64,000 nt of DNA from Cellvibrio sp. UBA7661 (GCA_002483365.1 DLHT01000007.1:1-64000); one strand, 5' to 3'; shown: positions 1-9,900, numbered from the stretch's first letter. Notes: generated from the letters alone by a model not told the origin. Translations and numbers: made by a program.

Positions 1-222
1 GGCTTGGTTGCCATCAATCGTATTACCAGCGGTGTAGACATCAACGCTGCTGGTAACGCTTGCGGTTTTGCCTTGGGCTAAATTGGTTTGGGCGTGGGCG
101 ATGCTGGTGGCCAATGAGCCGATTAAACCCAGTGTGCTAATTAAAATACTGTTTCGTAAAAAACTGCTTCGTAAAAAAATGTGCCGGGGCACAGCGACTT
201 GAGTAGCGCTTGAGGTTTTCAT
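1..222 (-). CDS. Secreted protein with discoidin/F5/8 type C-like start (5' end only)
   Basis: Only the first 74 codons lie in the window; the gene runs off the left edge. It starts at an ATG (220-222) preceded by an AAGAGG-type ribosome binding site. The first 44 or so residues form a long signal peptide: a basic N-region with the short repeat FLRSSFLRNS, a hydrophobic core, then cleavage after AHA. The mature start (TNLAQGKTASVTSS followed by NTIDGN) is typical of F5/8 type C (CBM32-like) sugar-binding domains, which commonly sit at the N-terminus of secreted CAZymes in this group. The catalytic part, if any, is outside the window. It is divergent from the GH97 gene, and both share a control region with several LacI-type palindromes, so joint regulation is likely but inferred. 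Confidence 0.7.
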   Translation of the reverse strand, partial: MKTSSATQVAVPRHIFLRSSFLRNSILISTLGLIGSLATSIAHAQTNLAQGKTASVTSSVDVYTAGNTIDGNQA

Positions 223-484
223 GCGGTTGTCCTCTTGTTATTGGTTGTTGTAAAGCATCATAAGGTGTAAAGCATGGATTGCTGTGAAGTGTCAGCCAAA
301 CACTACATGTGCTGACATACGGCATCACAAATGAAATGTAAAAAGTATTCAGGTGTCTGGTTGTGAACTACAGATCGAATTGTTTACCGCTAACTCGCAT
401 TTTTTATTGTTATGGATTGGAGCAAAAATATCTTAATGAGAGAAAATAGCTTGTGTCTAGATGAAAACCAGTGTTTTGAAAATC

Positions 485-517
485 TGAAATCGATTTCTTT
501 TTTTGAAAACGTTTGCA
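485..517. promoter_or_regulatory. Pair of LacI-type operator-like palindromes
   Basis: TGAAATCGATTTCT (485-498) and TGAAAACGTTTGCA (504-517) fit the TGNNANCGNTNNCA pattern seen for many LacI-family operators; the second matches fully and the first differs only at the last base. A LacI-type regulator is encoded at 3182. Binding is inferred. Confidence 0.5.
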
Positions 518-615
518 CTTTTTGGATTTATCGACAGGGTTCACTTTTTCATTTTAGTGGGATGATAAAAATCGTGATGAAACAATGAGAGGCGGTTGCT
601 TGATGATCTCTTACC

Positions 616-649
616 TGAAATCGTTTTCAGAAATTTGAAAACGATTTCT
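616..649. promoter_or_regulatory. 13-bp inverted repeat made of two LacI-type half-elements
   Basis: The arms 617-629 and 636-648 (GAAATCGTTTTCA and its exact reverse complement) are separated by 6 bases. Each arm is itself an operator-like palindrome with a central CG: TGAAATCGTTTTCA at 616-629 matches TGNNANCGNTNNCA fully, and 636-649 matches all but the last base. A dimeric or tetrameric LacI-family protein could bridge them. Confidence 0.5.
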
Positions 650-742
650 TTTTTAAAAACAAGGGTTTGTCGCTGGACACTGCATTAATCCTGATATTAA
701 ATTGAAAACAGCCGGCGGGATTTTTCTTGCAGGAGTAAGCTG

Positions 743-756
743 TTTTAACGTTTGCA
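743..756. promoter_or_regulatory. Fifth operator-like site, near match
   Basis: TTTTAACGTTTGCA differs from the TGNNANCGNTNNCA pattern at one position. It lies about 150 bases before the GH97 start. Confidence 0.3.
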
Positions 757-906
757 ATACAATAAATTAACGTTCTATTTTATATGTTGCGATTTTTATG
801 TGTGGCAGCTTTTTATGTTTTAACAAATATAAAATTAAACGTTTTTTAAATGACCAATAAAAACTGAATTATAAAAAAATCAATCCATTATCAAGATTAA
901 AAAAGC

Positions 907-2928
907 ATGAAAAAAATACTTATGATCTTTATTGCCTCCTGGGTTTCCAGTGCGGTTGCTGCCCAGGCTCCGGCTGCCAGCATTTCTTCGCCATCAAAAA
1001 CATTGGGTGTCAATTTTTACCTGTCTGCAACGGGTGAGCCCAGCTATAAAGTGTTTTATAAAGGTAAGGATGTAGTAGCCGATTCGCGTTTGGGCTTTGA
1101 TCTTAAAAATCAGGCAGACATGGCAAACGGTTTTAAAGTGGTATCCACCAAAGCGACACGCGTTGACCAAACCTGGGAGCAACCTTGGGGTGAAGAGCGT
1201 TTTATTCGCAACCATTACAACCAGCTGCGCGTTGCGCTGCGTGAGGCCAGTGGTGCCAAACGCAAAATGGACGTGGTATTCCGTGTTTATGATGATGGTA
1301 TAGGCTTTCGCTACGAATTTCCCAAGCAGGCATCAATGGAGTCGCTGGAGATTCTGCATGAATTGACGCAATTCAATATGGCTGCCGACCATGCCGCGTG
1401 GTGGACACCCGCACAGGCGGGCAACCAATACGAATATCTTTATAAGCAATCACCCATCAGCAAAATGGGATTAGTGCATACGCCTGTTACCATGAAAACG
1501 GCCGATGGTTTATATATCGCCCTGCATGAAGCAGCGTTGCACAACTATTCCACTATGAATGTTACCGGAGCTAACGCGGGCAACATTAGCGCAACATTGG
1601 TGCCTATTTCTAAAAATATGCCAACGGCAGTGAGGCTTCCAATACCTGCGGTCACACCATGGCGCACGCTGCAAATAGAAGAATCAGCAGCGGATTTGAT
1701 GACTAATTATTTAACGCTGAACTTAAACGAGCCGAATAAATTGGGTGATGTTTCTTGGATCAAGCCTGCCAAATATGTGGGCATCTGGTGGGAATTGCAT
1801 TTGGAAAAAACGACATGGAAATCAGGCGAGAAGCACGGCGCAACCACAGCAAATACCAAAAAATATATTGATTTTGCAGCCAGGCACGGATTTGCAGGCG
1901 TGTTGGTAGAAGGTTGGAACACTGGTTGGGATGGTGAGTGGTGGCTGCCTGGCGGCGGCAATGCATTTAATTTTTATACGCCAATGCCTGATTTTGATGT
2001 GGCGGAGTTGAGCCGCTACGCGCAACAGAAAGGCGTTTATATTATTGGCCATCATGAAACCGGTGCGGCGATTGAAAATTATGAGTCGCAACTGGAAGAC
2101 GCTTTTGCCTTTCTTGAGCGCTATGGCATGAAAGCGGTAAAAACCGGCTACGTCGAAACCGGAGAGGAATTGGTTAATGGTTTGTATCACCACGGGCAGT
2201 TTTATGTGAATCATGCGCAGCGCGTAATTGATATCGCGGCGAAACATAAAGTTGCCGTAGTGGCTCATGAAACAGTGAAGGATACCGGCGAGCGCCGCAC
2301 CTATCCCAATATTATTTCACGCGAAGTAGCGCGCGGCCAGGAATACGATGCATGGTCTGCTGATGGCGGTAATCCTCCTAATCACACGGCAATATTACCT
2401 TTCACCCGTATGCTATCCGGGCCGATGGATTTCACTCCTGGTGCATTTGAACTGACGCTGCCATCGCGACCAAAAAATCAGGTAAACACAACACTGGCCA
2501 AACAACTGGCGCTCTATGTCGTGATTTATTCACCGGTGCAAATGGCATCGGATTTACCTGAGCATTACGAGCAGCACCCGGATGCATTCCAATTTATTAA
2601 AGACGTAGCAGTGGATTGGGAAACTACCCGTCCATTAGGCGGTGAAATCGGTGAATATGTGGCGATAGCGCGTAAAGCGCGCAATAGTGATGACTGGTTT
2701 GTAGGTGCATTGACTAACGAAAGTGCGCGCACATTGGAAGTGAAGTTAGACTTCCTTGATGCAGACAAGCAATACACTGCGCGCATTTATCACGATGGCA
2801 AAGATGCCCACTACGCAAAGAATCCGGGAAGTTATGGAGTTAAAGAAATGGAAGTCAAAACTGGCGATGCGATTTCATTGCAACTGGCTCCCGGAGGTGG
2901 TGCTGCCATCAGTTTGATCGCCAGATAG
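907..2928 (+). CDS. GH97 family glycoside hydrolase (SusB-like alpha-glucosidase, inverting type)
   Basis: Secreted or periplasmic enzyme of 673 residues with a clear signal peptide cleaved after about residue 19 (AVAA). The N-terminal half is the GH97 beta-sandwich, the middle is the TIM barrel, and a small beta domain ends the protein. By comparison with SusB, the general-base glutamates are E384 (in HHETGA) and E455 (in VAHET), and the general acid is E479 (in ARGQE); their spacing matches the family. The nucleophile position of retaining GH97 members is a glycine here (VKTGYV), which points to the inverting alpha-glucosidase branch. The likely substrate is an alpha-glucan fragment. There is no clear Shine-Dalgarno before the ATG, only an A-rich stretch. 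The LacI gene follows on the same strand. Confidence 0.88.
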   Translation: MKKILMIFIASWVSSAVAAQAPAASISSPSKTLGVNFYLSATGEPSYKVFYKGKDVVADSRLGFDLKNQADMANGFKVVSTKATRVDQTWEQPWGEERFIRNHYNQLRVALREASGAKRKMDVVFRVYDDGIGFRYEFPKQASMESLEILHELTQFNMAADHAAWWTPAQAGNQYEYLYKQSPISKMGLVHTPVTMKTADGLYIALHEAALHNYSTMNVTGANAGNISATLVPISKNMPTAVRLPIPAVTPWRTLQIEESAADLMTNYLTLNLNEPNKLGDVSWIKPAKYVGIWWELHLEKTTWKSGEKHGATTANTKKYIDFAARHGFAGVLVEGWNTGWDGEWWLPGGGNAFNFYTPMPDFDVAELSRYAQQKGVYIIGHHETGAAIENYESQLEDAFAFLERYGMKAVKTGYVETGEELVNGLYHHGQFYVNHAQRVIDIAAKHKVAVVAHETVKDTGERRTYPNIISREVARGQEYDAWSADGGNPPNHTAILPFTRMLSGPMDFTPGAFELTLPSRPKNQVNTTLAKQLALYVVIYSPVQMASDLPEHYEQHPDAFQFIKDVAVDWETTRPLGGEIGEYVAIARKARNSDDWFVGALTNESARTLEVKLDFLDADKQYTARIYHDGKDAHYAKNPGSYGVKEMEVKTGDAISLQLAPGGGAAISLIAR

Positions 2929-3181
2929 TTGTTTTAAATTGTAAGTTTGTATTTCTTGTTTTTTGTTACCCGTAGTCTCTCCCTTAGCTTGGGGCAGTGG
3001 TGAATAGTCATTTGGGGATGTGTCTTCCCTGAAGCGCTGAGGTATCCCGCTGCTCCTTTTTTGCCAATTGTTAACACTCATTACTTTTTTGTAAAACCCG
3101 CCGCTTTTCCCGCCAAAAAATGCTAGCCTTTATTCGCTAGACACAGCACAAAAACCAATAACAAAAAATCAGGGTCGTTAA

Positions 3182-4198
3182 ATGATTGGAATCAAAGAGA
3201 TTGCCAAAGAGGCAAAAGTATCTCCCGCTACAGTATCGCGTGTGTTGCGCAACCCCGAGCTGGTCACCGAAGACAAGCGCAATCGTGTGCTGGAAGTTGT
3301 CAAGCGCACAGGTTATACACCCAATAGCCTTGGCGTCAGTTTGCGAATGTCCAAAACCTATAACCTGGTGGCTATTATTCCCGATGTAATCAGTGTGTTT
3401 AATTATCCGGTTATCCGCGCGATTGAAAGTATCGCATTGGAAAAAGGGTATTCGTTGCTGCTGGGTGATACACAAGAAAAGGAAAGCCGGGAGCGATCGT
3501 TTGCCAACATGGTACGCTCGCGTCAGGCCGATGGCATCTTATTATTTTGTTCGCGCCTGCCGTTTGATATAGACCCGGAAAAACCGGTTGCCGAACAATT
3601 GCCCCCACTGGTTAATGCCTGTGAACCCGTCGGTGTTGACGGTATTCCCAGTGTCAATATCGATAACGCTGCCGCTGCTGAAGATGCGGTCAACTATTTG
3701 TTAGGCTTGGGGCACAAACGCATTGGTGTGATTGCCGGCAACATGAGTGTGCCCAGTACCCAAAGCCGTATGGAAGGCTACAGACGAGCGCTTACCAATG
3801 CGGGTATTACGTTTGATGAACAGCTGGTTCAAATTGGAAATTACGCATTGAGCGGTGCAGCTGAAGCCACACGAAAACTCGCACAATTGGCCAACCGGCC
3901 TACGGCTATTTTTGCATTCAGCGATGAAATGGGCATGAGCTGCATGTCAACATTGCACAAAATGGGTTTTAAAATTCCACAAGATTTTTCAGTGATGGGC
4001 TTTGATAATATTCGCTATGCCGAATATTGCAGCCCATCGCTGACGACGATAGCGCAACCGATGACGGAAATTGGAATTGCCTGCATGGAATTGTTATTGC
4101 CGCAGCTCAATGGCGAGCCAATGACATCGGTCCACCGGATTTTGCCGCACGAGTTAATGGTGCGTGAGAGCACTGGCTTGGCACCGCAGCTGATTTAA
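3182..4198 (+). CDS. LacI-family transcriptional regulator
   Basis: 338 residues. An N-terminal LacI helix-turn-helix (residues 3-26, with SPATVSRVLRNP) and hinge helix are followed by a periplasmic-binding-protein-like sensor domain (about 60-335). Family members repress or activate sugar-use genes and release DNA on binding a sugar. The start ATG has an AGGG site 7 bases upstream. It follows the GH97 gene after 253 bases with no obvious terminator between. The operator-like palindromes at 485-756 are natural candidate targets, and similar sites occur before the GH26 gene at 44.4 kb. Its effector sugar cannot be read from sequence. Confidence 0.92.
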   Translation: MIGIKEIAKEAKVSPATVSRVLRNPELVTEDKRNRVLEVVKRTGYTPNSLGVSLRMSKTYNLVAIIPDVISVFNYPVIRAIESIALEKGYSLLLGDTQEKESRERSFANMVRSRQADGILLFCSRLPFDIDPEKPVAEQLPPLVNACEPVGVDGIPSVNIDNAAAAEDAVNYLLGLGHKRIGVIAGNMSVPSTQSRMEGYRRALTNAGITFDEQLVQIGNYALSGAAEATRKLAQLANRPTAIFAFSDEMGMSCMSTLHKMGFKIPQDFSVMGFDNIRYAEYCSPSLTTIAQPMTEIGIACMELLLPQLNGEPMTSVHRILPHELMVRESTGLAPQLI

Positions 4199-4200
4199 TT

Positions 4201-5115
4201 CTAATTTGTGCTGGAATTGGTTCTGATTGACTTTTTTATCGCTTCTTTGGTTGGCGGATTTAGTAGTGTCCAGTTTTTTACTCGCGGATTAAAAAATCCA
4301 CACTCTTCATAAGCGCGCTGGATAATATTTTTTTGTTCCAGTAGCGCTATGCCTTTTTGTAGTGCAGCAAATATTGCCTCACCTTGCGGATGTTTTTTAC
4401 TGACAGGCCAGTGGCGGCTGCCAGGCAAACCAACTTTCACGCCAGGAATAGGCACCAGTTCCAGATTATCAACTACCACTTTCATTTCCGGGTTGGGCTG
4501 AAACGGGGCGAGGGTAAAATCAGCGCGTCCTGCTACCACCATACGTACTATTTGCACCCAATAAGTTGAGTAATGAATTTTTTTCACGCCCAATGATTTC
4601 AAGGTGGCGACATCAGCTTTCCAGTGATTGTTGGATGCCGCACTTAATTGGCTGATGTGTTTGCGGGTGGTTGCGGCAAGTGCGTGCTGGTTGGTTTTAC
4701 GGGTGTAAAGCCCTGCGATAAATTCGCCCTCTTTGACCAGCGCAGAAGTTGTGAGGAACGAATCGGTATCCGGTTCAATATCGGTGCGCCACATAAGTGC
4801 ACCGGAGACAGGGATCTGGCCATCTTTGATTAATTTCAGAACACGCAAATAACTATTTTCGGGTCGGAATATCACGCGGCCTTTATATCCACCCAAATGT
4901 AACGCCTGCTGCAAAAGCACCAGTTCAATGACATCGCGGCGCGCACCGGCGCCACCGTAATAATCAATAGTGAGCGGATCGCGGTTACCCACAAATAATT
5001 GATAATCCGCAATAATATCTTCATCCGCTGCAGCGATAATGGTGTTGGCTGCTGTACAGGTAAAAGCGAACAGCAAGCTACATACGCTAAACAGTATGCC
5101 TAAAATATTTTTCAA
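4201..5115 (-). CDS. Periplasmic solute-binding-like protein (SBP_bac_3-like)
   Basis: 304 residues if started at the TTG at 5113-5115. This start has an AAGGAG site 7 bases upstream and puts a canonical signal peptide (KNILGILFSVCSLLFAF, cleavage near CTAA) at the N-terminus; the in-frame ATG at 5190 would add 25 unlikely residues. The fold resembles extracellular solute-binding proteins of the amino-acid type, but without ABC permease genes nearby. Such orphan proteins often sense ligands rather than transport them, and the next gene upstream on this strand encodes a c-di-GMP enzyme. The 3' end almost abuts the convergent LacI gene (2-base gap). Family assignment is from overall pattern only. 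Confidence 0.7.
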   Translation of the reverse strand: MKNILGILFSVCSLLFAFTCTAANTIIAAADEDIIADYQLFVGNRDPLTIDYYGGAGARRDVIELVLLQQALHLGGYKGRVIFRPENSYLRVLKLIKDGQIPVSGALMWRTDIEPDTDSFLTTSALVKEGEFIAGLYTRKTNQHALAATTRKHISQLSAASNNHWKADVATLKSLGVKKIHYSTYWVQIVRMVVAGRADFTLAPFQPNPEMKVVVDNLELVPIPGVKVGLPGSRHWPVSKKHPQGEAIFAALQKGIALLEQKNIIQRAYEECGFFNPRVKNWTLLNPPTKEAIKKSIRTNSSTN

Positions 5116-5398
5116 CAGGTTTCTCCTTGGAAAGCGTAGTGACCAGAGTCTCCCCAATTCCTGTTGAGGTTGTATTGCTACAAATGCCAATAGTAGTTAT
5201 TAATAGTTATCTTGATTTTTAATATTCTGCATAATTTCTTTGCAGAATAACGTTTAGTGCATGCTTATGTCACTATCGTTGGTTTGCCTGAATTTTGCAA
5301 TCGCAGTGGGCAATGAGGATACACTGCCGTCATGCAGCCCAATATCGCACTATTGTGATAATAAAATATAATTATGAAAAATAATGGTAGGTCAGCAA

Positions 5399-8203
5399 TC
5401 AAATATTGAGGCTGTAAAGTGTTGTCCATACAGGGGCGGGTTTCCAGGTGGCAACCCAGCGAGGAATGTCTGCGGCGGGCATGGGGTGTGCAATGCCATA
5501 GCCTTGGGCTAATTCGCAGCCAAGAGGAATTAATAATTCTCCGTGAGCAATAGTTTCCACGCCTTCCGCAATTACCTTGCGGTGAAATGCGTTGGCAAGG
5601 CTGATAACTGCTTTGACGATTTCCAAATCGTCCGGGTCATCGAGCATATCGCGGATAAACGTCTGGTCAATTTTTAAAAGACCTGCCGGTAAGCGTTTTA
5701 GATAAGTGAGCGATGAATAACCCGTACCAAAATCATCCACGGCAAAACTAACGCCCAGTGCGCGGCACGCGCGCATTAATTCAGCTACTTCTGCGATATC
5801 TTTCAGTGCACTGGTTTCAACGATTTCCAATTCCAGAAAATCAGCAGGTACATCCGGATGCATGGACAAATGTTCAGCAAGACGCACAGCAAAATTGTTT
5901 TGTTGTAATTGCATAGCACTGATATTGACGCTGACAGGAATGTTTAATCCCATCAGCCGCCAGCGTGAAATTTGTTGCAGTGCATCATTAATAATCCAAT
6001 CGCCCAGCTCAATGCTGAGCGGATGGTCTTCAATCACCGGCAAAAACGCTGCGGGCGCTAGCAGCCCTCGCTCGGGGTGCTGCCAGCGAACTAGCGCTTC
6101 GGCACCAATCATGTCACCGGTGCGCATATTTACTTTCGGTTGGTAAAACAATACAAATTCTTTTTTATCCAGTGCTGCGCGAATGTGTTCCAGTGTTTCG
6201 CGTTGGCTTTTGCTGGCAATATCTTTGGCTACATCAAACAAGTGGTAACAATTTTTCCCTGCTTGCTTGGCGATATACATGGCTTGGTCGGCGTGGCGCA
6301 ATAGCTGGTCTGCATCAGCATTGTCCTGCGGATAGAGCGTGGCCCCCACACTGGCGGATACACGCAAAAATTGTTGATTGAGCATGGTGGGTTCTGCTGC
6401 TACTTGCAGCAGTCTATTTAACACAACCTCATAATCTTCAGGGCGTTCCAGATCGGCCATCACAACCACAAATTCATCGCCACCTATGCGCGCAAGCGTG
6501 TCGCTTTCGCGCAATGCCTCTTTCAAACGATGGGCAATATTCACCAGCAACTGATCGCCCATGTCATGACCATATTGATCATTGACTGCTTTAAAACCAT
6601 CCAGATCAAGATAGACCACTGCGAGTGAGCCGTTTTTGCGATGGCAATGGGCAATCGCGTGTTTTAATCGGTCGGCGAGTAATACGCGGTTAGGCAAGCC
6701 TGTCAGCGCATCGTAATGTGCAATATATTCGAGCTGCCTTTGATGCTCTTTTAGTGGCGTAATGTCGGTAAATAAATTGACATAATTTTGTGCAACGCCG
6801 TGAATATCCTGAACCGCGCTGATGGTCATCAAGGCGGCGTAGACTTCACCATTTTTGCGTTTGTTCCATATCTCGCCATGCCAGTCACCCGTGCTCAGTA
6901 AATCTTTCCACATGGCGGCAAAAAATTCTTTATCGTGAAGACCCGATTGCAAAAAGCTTGGATTTTTGCCAATCACTTCTTCGCGTGGGTAGCCGGTGAT
7001 CTCGGTAAAAATATCATTGGTTTCAATAATATTTCCCGCTGCATCGGTAATTAATATGCCTTCATTAGCGTGGGTAAATACACTGGCCGCAAGATGCAAG
7101 CGGGATTCTGCAAGAGATTGCTCAATTGCTACGGAGGTTAGTTTTGCTTCACTTTCAATCAAGCGAATTTCTGCATCCGATGGATTGCGGCTGTGCTGAT
7201 GATAAAGCGCAAAGGTGCCGAGCACTTTCCCCTGCGCAGAGAAAATAGGTTGCGACCAGCAGGAATGAATATTGATCTGCTTTGCAATGTCGCTGAAAGC
7301 CTGCGTCCAGGGGTGTGTATGCACATCTGCCACAATGACCCTGTGGCCAAAATAAGCAGCGCTACCGCAAACTCCCATGCCTTCACCAACAGGCAAACCA
7401 TTAATGGCATCGATAAAAAAATCAGGCAACCCATGTGATGCGGCAACGTGCAAATGTTTTTCATCGCCATCCAGCAACATAATGCTGCAAAAACTGTCTG
7501 GTAAAAGTATTTCAATATCCGTTGCCAGAGCAGTGAGGATTTCATTCAGCTCGACTTTAGCCAGCAGCATTTCCAAAATTCGGTTTTGGTGTTGATGTCG
7601 GCGCTCGGCTTGTTTGCGTTCACTAATGTCTTGATAAATTCCGGTTAGCCGCACGACTTTTCCATTTTCCATATGCGCAGTGCAGGTGGTTCGTATATCA
7701 ATTTTTCGGCCTTTAAACGTGTATTTTTCAACTTCAATGTCAAACACTTCACCAGTATCCATTGCGCGCCGCAATGCTTTGGCAATGCGCTCGCGTGAAC
7801 CTGGTGGGTACATGGTGAAGCCTTCATCCAGACTTGGGGTGTATTCTTCGGGAGTAGTGTCGTGAATGGCGTAGGTTTCTGTGGTCCAGTAAATGCGGCG
7901 TGTTGCTACATCCATTTCCACTCCGCCCACTTTGGCAATGCTTTGCGATGCTTCCAGTATGCGTGTATTGGTAAGCAGGGCTTCCAGTTGTTGATGTTCG
8001 AGCACGCTAAGTTCTTCCAGTTTTTGTTGCAGGTTTTGTAATTCGGTACGCTGTAAATCCAGCGCAAGGCGATATACCCGCAGTTCGCGCTCTGCCAATT
8101 GCAAGGGCGTTAATTCAGGTAAGGAAGTGCCGCGTAGCGGATGCAGTTGCTCCAAGGCGCGGTGATAAAATTCAGAACTGTCGTTTAATACTTTGGATGC
8201 CAT
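5399..8203 (-). CDS. PAS-GAF-PAS-GGDEF-EAL cyclic-di-GMP turnover protein
   Basis: 934 residues, no membrane segment, so probably cytoplasmic. Order: N-terminal coiled coil (about 40-85), a PAS domain (about 90-195, ending in a PAC-type DISERKQ), GAF (about 215-360), a second PAS (about 370-490), GGDEF (about 500-660) and EAL (about 675-925). The diguanylate cyclase motif GGDEF is intact at 574-578, with the inhibitory I-site RESD at 565-568. The phosphodiesterase motif EAL is intact at 702-704, followed by DDFGTGYSSL. Both activities are therefore possible, and which dominates cannot be told. The 283-base gap to the downstream solute-binding-like gene leaves co-transcription open. Confidence 0.92.
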   Translation of the reverse strand: MASKVLNDSSEFYHRALEQLHPLRGTSLPELTPLQLAERELRVYRLALDLQRTELQNLQQKLEELSVLEHQQLEALLTNTRILEASQSIAKVGGVEMDVATRRIYWTTETYAIHDTTPEEYTPSLDEGFTMYPPGSRERIAKALRRAMDTGEVFDIEVEKYTFKGRKIDIRTTCTAHMENGKVVRLTGIYQDISERKQAERRHQHQNRILEMLLAKVELNEILTALATDIEILLPDSFCSIMLLDGDEKHLHVAASHGLPDFFIDAINGLPVGEGMGVCGSAAYFGHRVIVADVHTHPWTQAFSDIAKQINIHSCWSQPIFSAQGKVLGTFALYHQHSRNPSDAEIRLIESEAKLTSVAIEQSLAESRLHLAASVFTHANEGILITDAAGNIIETNDIFTEITGYPREEVIGKNPSFLQSGLHDKEFFAAMWKDLLSTGDWHGEIWNKRKNGEVYAALMTISAVQDIHGVAQNYVNLFTDITPLKEHQRQLEYIAHYDALTGLPNRVLLADRLKHAIAHCHRKNGSLAVVYLDLDGFKAVNDQYGHDMGDQLLVNIAHRLKEALRESDTLARIGGDEFVVVMADLERPEDYEVVLNRLLQVAAEPTMLNQQFLRVSASVGATLYPQDNADADQLLRHADQAMYIAKQAGKNCYHLFDVAKDIASKSQRETLEHIRAALDKKEFVLFYQPKVNMRTGDMIGAEALVRWQHPERGLLAPAAFLPVIEDHPLSIELGDWIINDALQQISRWRLMGLNIPVSVNISAMQLQQNNFAVRLAEHLSMHPDVPADFLELEIVETSALKDIAEVAELMRACRALGVSFAVDDFGTGYSSLTYLKRLPAGLLKIDQTFIRDMLDDPDDLEIVKAVISLANAFHRKVIAEGVETIAHGELLIPLGCELAQGYGIAHPMPAADIPRWVATWKPAPVWTTLYSLNI

Positions 8204-8694
8204 AATCCAGATCCATTCCTTCAGTCAAAACTCTCCTGTGCGGTTGCACCTTGAGCGCTAGAAATATAGCAGTGCAAAGCGATGCTGTCGAAGTACTTCA
8301 AAATTCTCTTGCATAGGCAGATTTGTTGTTAGATCAAAATGATTGAGCGCAATAAAAATTACTGTTTTTTCTCCATAAATAAACAGATTTTTATCGCAAT
8401 ATGTAAATTAGGCGTGGGTTTTAATAACCAGGTTTGTCGGTGTTAAATCGGGTGCTGTAATACGCTGTAATAAAATAAACGCTAATGGTAATAGGGTGGG
8501 TGTTAGAAGTGGCGTAGTTCTACATCTTTGGGGCATCAAAATGCAGCACTCGCCAATCTGTTAGCCAATCCACATTTCCACTATCTACCACATCGCTTGT
8601 ATTGACCTGCCCACCTCATCCCAATAGGGTGTGCGCCGTCAACGCTTTGCCCCCGGGCATGGACGAATTTTCCGCAGCTACAAGGAGTTGCCGC
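8204..8694. other. Intergenic region without a gene
   Basis: 491 bases between the divergent c-di-GMP gene and the lysozyme-like gene. Both promoters should lie here. Only the ribosome binding site AAGGAG at 8682-8687 stands out. Confidence 0.5.
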
Positions 8695-9900
8695 ATGCAA
8701 ACTTTTGCACTCAAACACCGCGCCCAACTGACATGGGAAGACCTTCCTTTTGTGGAAGCCCCTGTGTTTGCACATACTCATATTATGCAGATGCTGAACA
8801 ATCCCAATCATTTGTGGATGCGCATCGAGCATCTTCAGGAATTTATCCGCACCGAAATTGGTTCCTATAACTCGCTAAGAAATCACGACTACGCCAATAA
8901 CCAAATAGAACACCTGATCGGCAGTGGCCTCTATTTTAATGTGTGCCGCACCGGAAAGCCTTTTTGCGCGGCTTTCACATGGCAAGAAGATCCCGAACAC
9001 CCACACAAAGGTTTTTGGGTCGATAAACTTAACTACTACTGGCGCGCATCTACAGCAATCAAAAATCAGCTTATGCTGATTGCTAATCAATGGCATAGAT
9101 TACAGACGCAAGATAATTCTGATGAAAACTCACTTGATGAGTGGATCTCTAAAACAGATGCAGTAGCTTACGCTGCTGATCCTTTTACTGCGAAGGGAAT
9201 GAAATCTGGTTATGCACTGAGTTCACCGGAGCAGTTGAAATATATTTCGCCGGTTACGGAAAAATCAGAAATTGAATCGGTGGATTATTTGGGGATTGTG
9301 GATGAAGTTTTGATGAAAGTGGGTGTGGACTCCGCACAGGTCATGTGTCCTCCTGCTAGCTCACCACCTAATCCCTATAAGGATGTGCTGGATTTAATTG
9401 CAAAAGGTGAAGGTGGCTATAACTCTATGAATAATGGGACTCGCAATAATAAAATTATCAATAGTACACATAATGCAAGTATTTATCTTGGTGAAGATTT
9501 AACTGAAATGTCACTGGATGAAATTATGATAATGCAGCAAGGTACTATAGATAGCGGGCGTAAAATATTTGCGGCAGGACGCTACCAAATGATTCCAGGA
9601 ACGCTTAAGTCTGCGGTTCAATCCAGCGAGTTAGATCCGGACATCAATTTTACCCCAAAAACACAAGATCAATTGGCTATTCAATTAATCGAAAAAAGAA
9701 AACCTCTGGTGGATTACTTACATGGTAATCACGATGACATTAATGCAGCAATGCTCTCTATGTCAAAAGAGTGGGCTTCTATTCCAAATCCTGCCACCGG
9801 TGATAGTTATTATGGCAATGGTAATAAATCCATGCATACAGTGGATGAGGTTAAGCAAGTCCTGATAAATACAAGGAACACTCTAGCTAGAGCAAAATGA
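8695..9900 (+). CDS. Lysozyme-like muramidase with unknown N-terminal domain; candidate antibacterial effector
   Basis: 401 residues from the ATG at 8695, chosen because AAGGAG lies 7 bases upstream; an in-frame ATG at 8602 lacks one. Residues 1-215 form a domain I do not recognise. It has no signal peptide and is rich in W, H and Y. A Pro/Ser linker (PPASSPPNPY, about 219-228) leads to a C-terminal phage-lysozyme-like domain (about 229-401). The probable catalytic Glu is E239 in AKGEGGYNS, followed by the family-typical FAAGRYQMIPGTL. Lack of a secretion signal, a two-part layout and the exported small protein just downstream fit a toxin delivered by a specialised secretion system (type VI or similar). 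No such apparatus is in the window. Base composition turns clearly more AT-rich in the second half. Confidence 0.7.
   Translation: MQTFALKHRAQLTWEDLPFVEAPVFAHTHIMQMLNNPNHLWMRIEHLQEFIRTEIGSYNSLRNHDYANNQIEHLIGSGLYFNVCRTGKPFCAAFTWQEDPEHPHKGFWVDKLNYYWRASTAIKNQLMLIANQWHRLQTQDNSDENSLDEWISKTDAVAYAADPFTAKGMKSGYALSSPEQLKYISPVTEKSEIESVDYLGIVDEVLMKVGVDSAQVMCPPASSPPNPYKDVLDLIAKGEGGYNSMNNGTRNNKIINSTHNASIYLGEDLTEMSLDEIMIMQQGTIDSGRKIFAAGRYQMIPGTLKSAVQSSELDPDINFTPKTQDQLAIQLIEKRKPLVDYLHGNHDDINAAMLSMSKEWASIPNPATGDSYYGNGNKSMHTVDEVKQVLINTRNTLARAK

Larger units (their letters stand above)
223..906. promoter_or_regulatory. Divergent control region between the discoidin-type gene and GH97
   Basis: This 684-base AT-rich gap holds no convincing gene. 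It contains five palindromes of the LacI-family type (even-length, central CG), at 485-498, 504-517, 616-629, 636-649 and 743-756, listed separately. The stretch from 757 to 906 is very AT-rich and probably carries the GH97 promoter. Confidence 0.6.

Noticed and set aside
8695..9900. Prophage endolysin
   Set aside because: There are no holin, spanin, tail or integrase genes around it, the protein has a 215-residue extra N-terminal domain, and a signal-bearing partner follows instead.
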